Shown: positions 12,395 through 23,390, numbered from the stretch's first letter. The stretch is DNA of 64,000 bases from Zasmidium citrigriseum (GCA_002786025.1 NHNW01000007.1:310001-374000); one strand, 5' to 3'. Notes: generated from the sequence alone by a model not told the origin. Made by a program: numbers and translations.

Positions 12395-13125
12395 ATGGCT
12401 GCCGATCAACTACATCCAGACGACATGCCGTACTACGCGCCAAACAACTACTACCCTCCCCCACCAGCGGGCACAAGATCACGAGGAAGCTCGAATGCGT
12501 CGAGATACGTACCCGAAGGCTATCCTATCCCACCGCCAACAAGTAAGACAGAGGAGAACACCCAACTTACTGTACCCGAACAACCAAACTCACAACCGGA
12601 TCCAGATGCACACGCCTTTGTCCCCGTCCGGCCAGAGCAATATCGCCCTCCTCAGGATACACGAGGAATCCCCCCAGCTCAACTAAGACCTCTCCATCCT
12701 GACGCACGTGTCAGGTCGCGCTCGGATGGCTATGATCCTCGAAGGTCCCTAGATGCGAGTAGGCCGCGCTCTGTGGATTCGAGGTACTCGGATGATCCAA
12801 GAAGGAGTTACCACTCTGTGCGCACCCATCGCTCTTCTCATGATTCGCACCGCTCTTCTCATGACTCGCATCGCGACGCTGGGAGAAGGGAGTATGAGCG
12901 ACAGAAAGATCTCGAGTATGAGCGAGAGCGAGAGAGGGAAAGGCGGCACCGCAAGCATCATCACCATGATGACGATGATGACAAGAACTTGAAGCGGCGA
13001 GACACGCCGAGAGGGTGAGTTAGAAATGGTTCTTGAGATAAGGGTTGGATTTTGCTGACATCGATCGTAGATATGGTAGCTCCCTATGGTCTGTCTTCGA
13101 CCATATCAAGAATGCGCTCAAATAG
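12395..13125 (+). CDS. Disordered Arg/Ser/His-rich hypothetical protein
   Basis: Two exons, 12395-13014 and 13071-13125, with a 56-bp intron (GTGAGT...CGTAG). The ATG sits in a strong CACCATGG context; an upstream in-frame ATG at 12377 was set aside for that reason. The product is about 224 aa. The N-terminal third is Pro/Tyr-rich and the middle is rich in S, R and D (RSSHDSHRSSHDSHRD direct repeat). The C-terminus has an alternating Glu/Arg stretch, a His/Asp run, and a short hydrophobic end (YGSSLWSVFDHIKNALK) supplied by exon 2. No known domain. The small conserved-looking hydrophobic end after a disordered body suggests a binding motif, but that is inference. Confidence 0.7.
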
Positions 13126-13581
13126 ATGAAGTTCTAGACTGTGACTTGAGCGGATCATGGCAGGCGAAGATGGTTCTTTGGAAGGCGTTTAGCGAAATAT
13201 ACCCAGCTGTAGATCAGACTGCAACGACTTGATGAATGAAATGAACGTAAACTCTTGTTCTTCTTACCTCGTCACTGGTGCAAAATCCAGGCCCGGCTCC
13301 GATGAAAAGTGGAAGGGCATGGGAACACCAAAAGCACGCGGTGTCTCCTGGCAGGCTAACAACTATCGTCCACCGAGCCAGTCGTTTCTTTCCCTGATCG
13401 TTCCAGACATAGGTAAATGAAAAGATGTGTTGAGAAGCTCCTGATCGAACAAAAGAGACACCCTCCTTATGGTTGTTTTCGGCTTATATACATGTCGCTC
13501 TTCATAGCAGCTTTCCTTCGTATCCTCGCCTGTCTATGCCCTTGCTATGCTTGTCGTGCTTGTTTCAAAGGGAAAGGTGCT
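13126..13581. other. Intergenic region between convergent genes
   Basis: About 0.45 kb of 3' flanks of two converging genes. No gene seen. Confidence 0.5.
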
Positions 13582-14067
13582 CTAGTTGGCGCCGAACCAG
13601 GTCTTGTGGCCGAGGACCATGCGGATCATCATGTACTGGGAAGCTATGCAATCGAACGTCAGTCATCTGCTCGTCGCTGCTGCTTAGTTGGAAGCGAACT
13701 CACCGGCCGTGGTGGAGATGAGGAGGGCGTAGTATGGGTAGAGCATGGCCTTGGCGCGTGGGCCCTGTAGTCGCCAGTGTCAGTCTGTTGTTCCCGATGC
13801 ATTTGTCCTCTCCCAGCTCTTCCCAAGCTCCCATCCACCTCTTCAAAGATCGGTTTCTCGGCATACCTTGTCCCATTGTCGCACGCCATCGTGGTTCTGG
13901 TGCAGTCGCTGCCAGTGAGGCACGTTGTTCTTGCGGAAAAGGCCGGGGAAGTTCATTCTGCGAAGAGGGTCAGGCATTGGGTCTCGGACGAGCTCTCTCA
14001 AGCTCCATAGTCGTCGTGGGGGTATCGAATGGACTCACCCCGCGCGTCTGATGAGAGTCGGCCGCAT
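13582..14067 (-). CDS. Cytochrome c oxidase subunit VIIa-like protein (80 aa, four exons)
   Basis: Four short exons, 14039-14067, 13867-13957, 13704-13764 and 13582-13643, all joined by GT-AG introns, give an 80-aa protein; no single exon would be noticed alone. The protein begins MRPTLIRRAGMNFPGLF. It continues with a conserved-looking segment (VPHWQRLHQNHDGVRQWDKGPRA pattern) and one transmembrane helix (about residues 46-68, starting MLYPYYALLISTTAAS), and ends KTWFGAN. A short basic matrix-facing N-terminus, the 'x-D/W-x-KGP' turn before a single helix, and the length fit fungal Cox7a/subunit VII of mitochondrial complex IV. It is divergently arranged with a predicted mitochondrial protein at 14318. 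The family assignment is by pattern, not search. Confidence 0.75.
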
Positions 14068-14317
14068 GGTGGATGGTGGGAGAGCGGAGTGTCGGCGGTG
14101 GTGATGTCGCGGGTGACGAGCGCAGGTCAAGGAGACGGGACTTCCAGCAAGCGGCTTCTCCCGAGGCCTTGGCAAGCGCGTGAGATCTCAGCTGACGACC
14201 TTTTGGAGCTTCGTCTCTACTATCGACAGTCGCGTGCACGACAACCACGACAACGAGGGGACTGGATGCGGATGCAATGGCGCCGGATAGAGGCTTCTGT
14301 CTGAGCCGCGCTTCACT
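14068..14317. promoter_or_regulatory. Short bidirectional promoter between two mitochondrial-protein genes
   Basis: Only 250 bp separate the ATG of the Cox7a-like gene (minus strand) from the ATG of the PPR-like gene (plus strand). Both promoters must share this stretch. No TATA box is evident. Confidence 0.55.
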
Positions 14318-17008
14318 ATGGAGGCGCCTTTCGCGCAATGGCTAGGGAGACCGACGACGCTTTGCTTCCTTCGACGAGTCCTTGCAACGACCGGTGATGC
14401 GATTCCTACGAGAAGCCGAAGTATTCCACAGCGAAATGGACGAAGGCGAGATGTCCATACTGCCACCGAGCTCTCTCAAACGCCGGATGGGAGGAGCGAA
14501 GAGGGCCAGGATGGACAATCTAAAAGACCTCGAAGTGTCATTCGACGCTTCGCAGTCTCGGATGGTGGCACTGGAGACGCTCTACGAATGTCGTTGAACT
14601 CTGGCGTCAAGCTTCTGGACGAAACAACACCCCCAGAGCAGGCCTACAAAGCGCTGTGGTTGCAGACCAATGTAGGATCGCGACGCAGGCTCGGACAGCT
14701 CGTGGTCGACAGCCCTGAACATCGAGGAAACATGAGACTATGGGTTGAACTTCTGGAGCACCGACAGCGTCTCGATGGCTTCAACGGGGTCCAAGAAGTG
14801 TGGAAAGGGATGAGATATCGAAACGTCGATCTCCCTGTTTCCGGGCCTGAGGCCGACATCCTCTGGACCACTCTGATCCACGCGTGCATTGCGAAGTCCA
14901 AATCTCATAGCGATGACCACAAGATGCTATTAAGAGATGTCATGAAGCACGCCAAGGAATTACATGATCGAGATGGTGCCTTGTGGCCAAATCTATACCG
15001 ATGCCTCGTTGGCCGTTTTCTACGAATCATGCCTGTCATGGCACGAGTCTGGCACAATCAGCTTGTGTCCGACTTCGGGACGTCCGTTGTCACAATGGCC
15101 AACTTGGCAGGAGACTGTGCAGCCAGCTTGGAGGCGGGCAATGCTCGGAGGATCTTTATCAATATATGCAAAATCACCAATCAGCCTCCCTACGACCTCT
15201 TCATGCCCGAATTCGTAAAGCATGTCGATGATGAAACGGCACTGCGCTCGCATCAAACGTTTCTGCGTGCCGGACATGGTCCATCCGCCGACGTCTTTGC
15301 GCTTCCCAGCATTCAGCGCCTCTTTGAGCTTGATAAGGACAAATTTTTACCGATGATCCATCAGTCAAAAGATTTGGCGGTACCTGACACGGCTATTGCT
15401 CGACATGCGCCTCTCACTCGAGCGAACATGTCGACTTGGGTTGGAAACGCCCACGGGATCAAGCCCAAGGAAGTCAGCGATACGTTTGTCGCCAAAATGT
15501 TCGCTACACGCGCATTTACGCTCGATCTTGTCGTCAAAGGACTCGGATTCTTCGGTGTCGACAGCCTCGGTCCACTCGCGCTTCACGAGATGGCCTTGAA
15601 GTCAGAAACTCCCGTGGAGTTTTGCAACCGACTTGGCGAATTGAAGACGATGGGCATTGCAACTGACAAGTCGGTGTACGGACGCTTGTTGCGGAAAGTT
15701 GCCATCGATGGGCCAGCGCACCTGTTCCAGGTACTGTTGTCCAGCGATCAGCATCCTGAGGCCTACGAAGATTCAGAAACTCAAGAAGCACTCCTTGTGT
15801 CCTTTCTCGAGAAGCAGGACATGCCAAGCGCTCATACCACTCTTCTCGCCTTGTCTCTCACTGGGGAACTGGAGCATGAGCGAGCTTGGAACCGCGTGTT
15901 GCAACACTACATCACGGAGCGGAATTTCCTGGCTATCGACAGAACCATGCGCCATATGCAGAGTTCAAAGATGGCTCCGACTAAGAGGACCTTGAACTTC
16001 ATCGATCGCGCGCTCTTGCCATACAGAGCTCCCGGCAAAGCCCCGCGTAAGACACGTTCTCATGACGGGATGATCGTGAGACCACTCCAATTCGCAACGA
16101 ACGCCTACATGTTCGCTGCGCAGAACGGGGTCTATGTACCACAGAGGCTGTGGAGAGAATTATTGAGGCGCTACGGAATGGAATTCCGTTGGGACGAGTG
16201 CGAGCGTCTCGCCTGGTGGCTGGTGACGTGGTATGGCAAGAATGTCGACTCCCGTGATCGCCGTGGTCGACGCGATCACTGGTACGGCATGAAAATGCTG
16301 GACGTCATCTTCGACGCGCATATGCGGAAAGCCCTCATCCACTGGGCTTTCCGCTGTGCGGGTCATAGCAAGCTGCTGTACAAAGGGGCATCCTACTCGA
16401 AACCTGACGCAGTGAGCGAGGATCCATGCGAGCCTTGGGCCCGTGGAATTGTCTTGTTGAAGAGAATGCGCGAGTATGGCATCCAGGTCTCGCTAAACGA
16501 CATACGAAGTACTCTCATCGTCCGACTGATCCCGCTCTTTGGCCCGGCCTACTCCATCAAACGAATCAACGAGGAAGCCAGGCGATACAACAAGCTCAGT
16601 CTGGCAGACTACGTTCAACATGCCAACGAAATCTGCGGCGTGAATCTCTTCAACGTCGAACCCGAAATTCTCAACGACGACCCTGCCAATCGCTCCAAAC
16701 TGATGGTCCACATCTTCAAACCCCGACGCCGAGTCTCCAAATGGCGAAAAGAACACGCAGACATTGCCGGATACGCCCGCGCCCTGGAATCAGGCATACA
16801 GCTTCCCACGGTCAGCAAAGTTGGTCAAAGGATGGCACGCTGGAAAAGCAGTCCCTTCAATCTCGTCCGAACAAGACCCCACGGGTCTACTCTCGCTTCT
16901 TCGGACGCCCGTAGTCCCCGTTCCCTTCGATCGCGTCAATCGCCTTCTGCTCGTTCATCGAGTTCGCATCCGCCACCCAGTCTTGGAGATACTCGGGAAC
17001 CTGCTTGA
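14318..17008 (+). CDS. Large mitochondrial, PPR-like helical-repeat protein
   Basis: Single open frame of 896 aa. The start has an Arg-rich, acid-poor presequence (LGRPTTLCFLRRVLATTG...RSIPQRNGRRRDVHTATEL) typical of mitochondrial import. The rest is helical with spaced motifs resembling pentatricopeptide repeats (for example VYGRLLRKVAIDGPAHLFQ, and AWNRVLQHYITERNFLAIDRTMRHM). Such proteins bind organellar RNA and act in mitochondrial mRNA processing or translation. Repeat boundaries are degenerate, so the PPR call is tentative. The last 41 codons overlap, on the opposite strand, the 3' end of the next gene's coding region (16887-17008). The Ser/Arg-rich tail encoded there may be a read-through of a frame that in life is ended by splicing; I could not settle this. 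Confidence 0.65.
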   Translation: MEAPFAQWLGRPTTLCFLRRVLATTGDAIPTRSRSIPQRNGRRRDVHTATELSQTPDGRSEEGQDGQSKRPRSVIRRFAVSDGGTGDALRMSLNSGVKLLDETTPPEQAYKALWLQTNVGSRRRLGQLVVDSPEHRGNMRLWVELLEHRQRLDGFNGVQEVWKGMRYRNVDLPVSGPEADILWTTLIHACIAKSKSHSDDHKMLLRDVMKHAKELHDRDGALWPNLYRCLVGRFLRIMPVMARVWHNQLVSDFGTSVVTMANLAGDCAASLEAGNARRIFINICKITNQPPYDLFMPEFVKHVDDETALRSHQTFLRAGHGPSADVFALPSIQRLFELDKDKFLPMIHQSKDLAVPDTAIARHAPLTRANMSTWVGNAHGIKPKEVSDTFVAKMFATRAFTLDLVVKGLGFFGVDSLGPLALHEMALKSETPVEFCNRLGELKTMGIATDKSVYGRLLRKVAIDGPAHLFQVLLSSDQHPEAYEDSETQEALLVSFLEKQDMPSAHTTLLALSLTGELEHERAWNRVLQHYITERNFLAIDRTMRHMQSSKMAPTKRTLNFIDRALLPYRAPGKAPRKTRSHDGMIVRPLQFATNAYMFAAQNGVYVPQRLWRELLRRYGMEFRWDECERLAWWLVTWYGKNVDSRDRRGRRDHWYGMKMLDVIFDAHMRKALIHWAFRCAGHSKLLYKGASYSKPDAVSEDPCEPWARGIVLLKRMREYGIQVSLNDIRSTLIVRLIPLFGPAYSIKRINEEARRYNKLSLADYVQHANEICGVNLFNVEPEILNDDPANRSKLMVHIFKPRRRVSKWRKEHADIAGYARALESGIQLPTVSKVGQRMARWKSSPFNLVRTRPHGSTLASSDARSPRSLRSRQSPSARSSSSHPPPSLGDTREPA

Positions 17009-17729
17009 CCTTGTTCTCTTCGCCTGCGATGGGTTCGCCAAGGGTCATGTATGTTGGGACGACACCAACCCAGGTTTTGTCGACGACGTCTGGGTTCTGC
17101 AAGTCGAACTTCTCGTCACTTGGACCACCGGTGCGGGTTTTGGCTGAAGCTGTCTCGATGCGGACTTTGAGGACGCCGGTGGAGGTGATCTCGTCCTTTC
17201 GTGGAGGTTGGCGACTGTTCTCCCAGCGCTCTGGGATGGTGTTGTTGGTGATGAGGTGCAATGCCCAGTCTACCTCCTCTGGATCTGTCACGAGATTGCC
17301 ATAGCCAAATACGACGGCGGATCGGTAATTGCAACTGTTGTGGAATGGTGCCAGAGCGAGTACGTATCCATCGAACAGCGTTCCGCAGACGGAGACTGGC
17401 AGCTCGCCATTGGCTGTCAATTTGAACAGGCGCGCCACACTTGAGCCATGGAGGTACACGCTGGGTTCTTCGTCGGTTGGATGGGTTGCTATGGCGCCCA
17501 GCATGGGGAGCACGGTCGGGAATGCCGGTCCATCTCTGACGGGTGCATTGAAGGAGACATGTAGGATGGGAGTCTCGTTGATGATGGTGTGGACGAGGTC
17601 GGCGTCGTACTCGGCTTCATACACTAGTCAGCAATTGAATTCAATCAAGATTATGCTCAACTTACTTCGCTGCTTCAATCTATTCCCCTTGCTGAGCTCC
17701 GTAGGAGTGTAGACTGCTGAAGGCGCCAT
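16887..17729 (-). CDS. Flavin-nucleotide-binding (pyridoxamine 5'-phosphate oxidase-like) protein
   Basis: Two exons, 17666-17729 and 16887-17623, with a 42-bp intron (GTAAGT...ACTAG); the product is about 266 aa. The first exon encodes MAPSAVYTPTELSKGNRLKQR. The body has a split-barrel FMN-binding pattern: ETPILHVSFNAP, VYLHGSSVARLFK, PVSVCGTLFDGYVLALAPFHNSCNYRSAVVFGYG. This is the order seen in the Pyridox_ox_2 / flavin-nucleotide-binding family. These fungal proteins are often annotated as 5-nitroimidazole-resistance-like FMN oxidoreductases; substrate unknown. The 3' end overlaps the convergent PPR-like gene by 122 bp. Confidence 0.8.
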
Positions 17730-18123
17730 TGTGAAGTCAGTCCAATGCTGAGAAGTGCTGCTGCTCTCTTGTGCCTCTTTATACCGTCGTCCAGTCACAC
17801 CCGATGTATTGACAACTTACGCCCTTTGATGTACTCGCGGTGGATCCAAGGCGTGAGGGCAAGGAAGGGAACCAAGGTAGGAGGAAGTCGTATCTGTTCT
17901 CGGCTGCGACTTCCTCAATGGGTGTGCGGGAGTGTATGCAGGTCGGGAGCTTGTGGACGAATTAGAGGGGAGGTATTGGAGAGCTTGGGTTTGGGGGTTT
18001 GGATAAGCTGATGATGAATGAGGTGGTATCTTGATCGCTCTATTGTACTACTGTTACAACTCAGACACTTCTATCCTTCTGCGCCTTTGAACTCCGCCCA
18101 TCTGTCGATGTAATTCTTCACGC
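17730..18123. other. Intergenic region
   Basis: About 0.4 kb upstream of the flavin-binding protein gene and downstream of the SDR. No gene seen. Confidence 0.5.
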
Positions 18124-19157
18124 TTAGAGGGTGTAGCTCTTCAGCTCTTCCTGAGTCCAATCCCACAGCTTCTTGGCCAGCTCATCATCCGCCGCCGCAG
18201 GCACAAGAGTCCCTTTAATGCCCACGGGCTCATAATACGTCCCATTCTCGACTTGTCTCGGCCCAGAACCCAGCGGTGCAGTCGCCGCCCACTGCTGATT
18301 CCAAGCACATTGCTCAGCCGGAATCATGAAAGTCCAGGATGTCGAGTACACGAAGACTTTCTGCCAGAAGGTCAAGCCTGTTACCAGACCAGTTGCAGAT
18401 ACACCCGGATGAACAGAGACAGATGTGATGTTTGGGTGATGTTTCGCGTACTCTCTTGCGTAGAGCAAGTTCGCGAGCTTCGACTGGCCGTATCGCATCC
18501 ACTCGCCCATGACAGGGAAGATATCGGTTTGCTCTGTTTTGACTTTGTCGAAGAGGATGCCACCTTTTGGATGGCCTCTGTGGCCGAGTGAGGTATCCCA
18601 GACAATGCGGACGTCGTTGCCTTTCTTTGCGGTCTCCTCGAGGATGGGCGTGAGAAGCTTCACGAGAAGCGCGTGGCCCATGTGGTTCGTCCCGAATTGG
18701 ATCTCGTAGCCGTCTTTCGTGAGACCTGCTGGTGTGGCCATGATTCCGGCGTTGCAGGATAGGATGTCGAGCCTGCTCTCTTTCGAGAGGAATTGTTTGA
18801 CGGCATCTCGTACTGCGTCTAGAGAGGCTAGGTCACACTTCAAGAAGGTCACCGGGGTGTTTGGGTATTTTGTTTTGGCTTCCTCGATTGTCTTGTCTGC
18901 TGAAGGCTGTGCTCGTCCCGTGAAGTAGATGTGTGCTGGGTTGTGTGCCGCGAAGGAGAGTACTGACTCTGCAAAATGGAAGGACCCAAGGTTAGCAAGT
19001 GTCTCAGATACAATAGCATGGCTTCTGTCTTTCGCTTCTTACCTTTTCCGAGACCACCTGTGCCTCCGGTGATCATCAGGACTTTGCCTGAGAGGTCGGG
19101 AATCTCCTTCTCAGCATCGAAGACGGGCTTCTTGAATAGATTGAGAGCCCAGGACAT
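18124..19157 (-). CDS. Short-chain dehydrogenase/reductase
   Basis: Two exons, 19043-19157 and 18124-18968, with a 74-bp intron (GTAAGA...TGCAG) give a protein of about 319 aa. The Rossmann nucleotide-binding motif TGGTGGLGK spans the splice site. Further on are the NAG motif (SCNAGIM), the catalytic serine region (IVWDTSLG) and the active-site YGQSK (Tyr-x-x-x-Lys), followed by HPG. These are hallmarks of classical SDRs that use NAD(P)H. The sequence resembles retinol-dehydrogenase/WW-oxidoreductase-like SDRs common in fungi; the substrate cannot be deduced. Confidence 0.9.
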
Positions 19158-19730
19158 CTCGCCGGTTGTGGATGGTCTTCTCGATTGATGGATTCGATGA
19201 TATTGATGATATTCGATGTGGTTTTTGTTTTCGTCGTAGTGGAAGTGGGGTCAAAGAGTTGAAACTGAAATGCTGCGACAATCGCACCTACCTCACCATC
19301 GTCTTTATACAAACCTTCCAAGCCTCGCCCAAGCCATTTTCTCTTCCAATTCTAGGCGAAGACCGGCCGTACTCGTACACTACAGCCGCTTCCAAGACTG
19401 CCCTTTGCAAACCCTCAGCTGGCGGGAAGGGATTGATCATTGGGCGGCGAGGGTCGGCCGCTAGCGCCGGACGAATTTGGTCCGACGGGGCAGGGATTGT
19501 CGTCGACTTCCATCTCCTTTGTGCTCTCTTTCTTCGACTACGAAAATATGTCTGCCTGATATTGGCGAGAAGTCAACGCCAGCCACTATGATATCAAACC
19601 GCGGCCGAAGCCTTCAGTCAGATGCGCGGCGTCAGAGAAGGGTTCACTTCGTGTCTTCTAGAGGACAACATGCCATGAAGCCGATTGAAAACGACTCCTT
19701 GCTAACCTTCTCAATACATTCGTAAACGCT
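19158..19730. other. Intergenic region
   Basis: About 0.57 kb between the SDR promoter side and the 3' end of the TauD-type gene. No supportable gene. Confidence 0.5.
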
Positions 19731-20925
19731 TCAGCCAATCTTGAAATACTCTCCAATCTCCTGGCCCGCCAACGCCTCCCTCCGACTCTTACTCGCTGGG
19801 TCAAAGTACGGTCTCTCTCCGATACTCACTGCTCGATTTCCACCACGATCGCCCAGACCGCCAAAGTCGAAAGTCGCACAGTGGAAGCTCGACCTGTTAT
19901 CCCAGATCGCGATGTCATTCTCATTCTCCCACCTGAACCGGCATTGCAAGTCGTGATTGTCCTTGAGAAGCGTCTTGAACCAGGACAGGAACATGGCACT
20001 TTCCTCAGCGGTTAGATCATTGATGTACTGGGCATGCTGGCCAACTGGATAGAGGCTCTTCCAGCCTGTCACTGGATTCGTCCGCACGACTGGATGCACT
20101 GCGGTCAACGATCCGCCAATGTTCTCGGGAGATCCACGAGGCTTGGAGTAGATCTGGAGATTGCTCCTCTCCGCGGCCGCAATGAAATCAGGACGAGAGA
20201 AGGTGCATGTTAGGCCTTCGAGAAACTTCTGCACTGGCGGCGAGATACGATCGTATATCTCATAGCCAGATCCCCAAAGGGTGTCGCCACCAGTCTTGGG
20301 CAACTGCGTCAGTCGCAGACTGGAGTAGTCCGCTGGCACCGGCTCGAACGCGATGTCGCTATGCCATTGGTCGCTGCTTTGCTTTTTGGGGCATTTGCCT
20401 TGCTCTGGCTCAAGGCCATAGACCTTTTTGAAGAGTCTTGAGCTAATGGTGGAAATCTGCTGGTCTGGATCCCGCTGTTCATCGACATGGCCCTCCGAGT
20501 TGAGCACCGGATGGATATGAAGAGTTGAGGATGACGGCTTGCCAGAGAGCTCACCAATCCGCTGGACGACTTGCTTCTGGAGGTCATTGGTCAAATTGTC
20601 TTGCTTGCGGAAGAAGCAAACGCCGCGAGAGGAGACTGTAAGTTCGTCAACATTGAAAATGTCGGAGTTCGCATTCCTGCTCACTTGTATAGGCCAGCTC
20701 GGTGAGCAGCTCGTCTGAATTGGGGGCTTGGAGCAATTCGACCAAATCTACAGTTGGGAACTCTCGACCGATTACTGGCGTGAGGTCGAAATGCTCATAG
20801 TGATTGAGAGCTCCTGTGGGCTTGATGGGTGTAGCCCGCGTTCGATTGCGGTTGGAATGTCCATTCTTGTCTTTCAAAGCGAGATTCTCGGAGGCATCTT
20901 CAAGAGTCGTTGCAATTGGCGCCAT
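19731..20925 (-). CDS. TauD/TfdA-type Fe(II)/2-oxoglutarate dioxygenase
   Basis: Two exons, 20685-20925 and 19731-20635, with a 49-bp intron (GTGAGC...TTACAG), give 381 aa. The splice restores a continuous SRGVCFFRKQDNL segment that the unspliced frame would miss. The iron-binding HxD is visible in WHSDIAFEP. The distal histidine is in NRSSFHCATFDF, and the 2-oxoglutarate-binding arginine is probable in NRAVSIGERPYF. Length and order match fungal alpha-ketoglutarate-dependent taurine/sulfonate dioxygenases, which release sulfite from sulfonates for sulfur assimilation. The exact substrate is inferred only at family level. Confidence 0.9.
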
Positions 20926-21476
20926 GGTTGCGAGGATCTGGAGGCAAGTGGAAGATTTCAGATAGGGAATGGAGAAGATTGATCACAAAAGATACTGGTC
21001 TCTGCTGAGAGCAGACTTACGCCAAATCCTTACGCGGAGAATCGGGCAAAGTGTGAGGAGAGCTACCTTCTACAGCAGCGCTCACTGGTCGAGCAGATGA
21101 GCAAATGCGTGATGTGACGTGATCTTGGAGCTGTCTTGCGCTGATACAAGGGTCTATCGGTATCAGCTTCGCGATGTTGCGAGTTTGTATCAGGAGCCAC
21201 ATGTAGGGCGTACTGTTGATATATACGCAGTGTTGACAGAGTTACAGCGTACTTTTTGGCCGAATGAAGGCAAATGGTGAACCCCAAGCCCCGCAGCGGA
21301 GACATGGAGCTCTCCAATATTCACTTGAGGCTCGCTCTCAGATGCCCAATCCGGCAATCAGCAGCGACGACACTCCAATAAATATACAGCAACACATGAT
21401 TAGCCCTCAGCAGAAACAACTAAAAGTTGATTCGCGACAGCTTGCAGACTATAGCGAATCTTCACAACCACCAAAA
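20926..21476. other. Divergent intergenic region (TauD / M24 protein)
   Basis: About 0.55 kb shared upstream region of two divergent genes. The plus-strand frame stays open upstream of the chosen ATG at 21477, but that extension (from 21264) is low in conserved character. I treat it as 5' leader. Confidence 0.45.
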
Positions 21477-22193
21477 ATGGCTACCGACACCCTCACCATA
21501 GAGCAAGAATACGCCAAGCGGGCAGAGAATCTCAAAGATGCCGAGCAAAAAGCCATAGCCCTCTTCGACGAGATCGAAAAGACAATCGTACGGACCGGCG
21601 TCAGCGAGAAGCAAATGAGCAACGAGATCCACAAGCTGGGCGCCGAGCGATATGGAGTCCGCACACACTGGCACAAGCGAGTCGTCCGCGCCGGACCCAA
21701 CACCCTCTCCCCTTTCAAAGAAGACCCACCAGACCGCATGATCGAAGAAGGCGACATCCTCTACGTCGACCTAGGCCCCGTCTTCGAACAATGGGAAGCA
21801 GACTTCGGGCGCACCTTCGTCCTGGGCTCAAACCCCGATCCCGCCAAAACCAAAGTCCGCGACGCCCTGGATCCCGTCTGGCACGCCATCAAAGCGCGCT
21901 TCGACGCAAACCCTTCCATGACCGGGGAGGAGCTTTTTGAGATCTCTGGTGAGGAAGCTGGGAAGGTCGGGTATCAGTGGGGAGCGAATATCGCGGGCCA
22001 TATTGTGGGGAGTTTCCCGCATGAGAGGATCCCGGATGATATGACGCAGCTGTATATTATGAATGGGAATCGGGAGAGTATGGCGAAGTTGGGGAAGGAT
22101 GGGCATAAGCGGCATTGGATTTTGGAGGTGCATTTGGAGGATCCGGTTGTGGGGGTTAAGGGGTTTATGGAGCAGCTTTTGACGGTGAATTAG
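21477..22193 (+). CDS. M24-type peptidase-fold (Xaa-Pro aminopeptidase-like) protein
   Basis: Start ATG 21477 (CCAAAAATGG) gives MATDTLTIEQEYAKRAENLKDAEQKAIALFDEIEK and 238 aa. An in-frame upstream extension to 21264 is possible but looks non-conserved. The pita-bread fold signatures are present: GVRTHWHKRVVRAG, the two metal aspartates in ILYVDLGPVFEQWEADFGRTF, the histidine in NIAGHIVGSFPHE, and the glutamate near HWILEVHLEDP. This is a catalytic-domain-only protein, shorter than classical prolidases, so its peptidase activity is likely but unproven. Confidence 0.82.
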   Translation: MATDTLTIEQEYAKRAENLKDAEQKAIALFDEIEKTIVRTGVSEKQMSNEIHKLGAERYGVRTHWHKRVVRAGPNTLSPFKEDPPDRMIEEGDILYVDLGPVFEQWEADFGRTFVLGSNPDPAKTKVRDALDPVWHAIKARFDANPSMTGEELFEISGEEAGKVGYQWGANIAGHIVGSFPHERIPDDMTQLYIMNGNRESMAKLGKDGHKRHWILEVHLEDPVVGVKGFMEQLLTVN

Positions 22194-22343
22194 CAGGGGC
22201 CTGGTGTTTGTGGTGTCTGATGGCACAGGGAAGAGCTCGATGACTTGCAGGCTTTGATGCCACATGAACCATCTCAAGCATCAGATATAATGGCCTTCCT
22301 TCTTCACTTTCCCCCCTATTGCATGGTCCTTGCTCACGACCAT

Positions 22344-23259
22344 TTAGTCATCGTGTTCGGTCAAACAATGCGGGCATCTTCCTCCATTGTCGAGGTGTCT
22401 CAGCAGCGCATACATGACCTTGCAGGCTTTGCATCTTGCGACGTTGTCTATCGGCCGATATTGTTTCAAATAGTCGCGCTCCATAGCTAGCTCGGTCATG
22501 ACGCATTGAGCAAACCGCGGAAATTCGCTAATGAGGTCTTCGAAGGTAATGTCGTTCATCTCCATCTGGTCTTGATCAAGCTCAAAAGCGATGAGAGTCT
22601 TTATGTTCCTAGCAGCGGCCTCGGCTGCCTTCCGCAGCATCTGCTTATTACCTGGCTTGTCGGGAGCTTCGGTCAACATGGTTCTGATGGCGTGGAGAAA
22701 ATCACTTGGTTGAAAGGATCGGTCGACTTCATAGCTGAACTTGGCAACGGCAAGATTGGCGAGATCGGGGATGTCGTACTTGTCGGCTGCGATGTAGACA
22801 TCGACGTTGAACTTCATGAGCCGGGGAGTGGACTTATGTTTGAAGTAGTCGTCTTCCCAATAGTGGCCGCCATAGAAGAAGTCGATCATCGCTCGGACCA
22901 CAGCGCTGCTGTCCGCCAGCTGCACGATAGCGTTCGCTGGGTCTTTCTGCGCTCGTGTTAGAGCATTACCAGCCGAATGATGTTTCGCATATTTGTCTCA
23001 CCTGCCAAGTATCTTTGCATGCATTTGCGAGGAAGCTAGACTGTGTGCAGACGACGACTTTGTGCGCGGGATAGGTACCATCTTCCGCGGTCTTGATGGT
23101 GAGGTCGGAGTAACGGTCTGTTTTCCAGATGCTGCAGTAATGTCAGCACATCATAAGCGAAAGGTGTCTCAAGGAAACTCACGACTTCATACCAATTATC
23201 AGACTCGCGTGGCTGACCTGTGGTGGTATTGGCACGGCAGCGAGGATTCCGTCTGCCAT
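22344..23259 (-). CDS. BTB/POZ protein with C-terminal zinc-ribbon-like tail, paralogue P1
   Basis: Three exons, 23183-23259, 23002-23131 and 22344-22946, give 269 aa. Exon 2 encodes the first half of the BTB fold (RYSDLTIKTAEDGTYPAHKVVVC, then SFLANACKDTWQ). Exon 3 continues with FNVDVYIAADKYDIPDLANLAVAKF. The C-terminus has two Cys pairs, CKAC and CPHC, spaced about 18 residues, as in a small zinc ribbon. BTB domains dimerise and often recruit Cul3 ubiquitin ligase, but no Kelch, BACK or MATH domain is evident here, so the partner is unknown. First of six tandem minus-strand copies. Its upstream region has the shared motif described under findings. Confidence 0.82.
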
Positions 23260-23390
23260 GTTGCGATTGCGACCAGCCTTTGGTGTGTGTTGTTGCTTGT
23301 GTGATGAATTCGAGGTCGGAAGCTTGGAGAGCCAGGGAAGGGAAGGAGCAGCTTCAGCGACGGCATTTTGGAAGGCGTCGCTTAGCAAAC

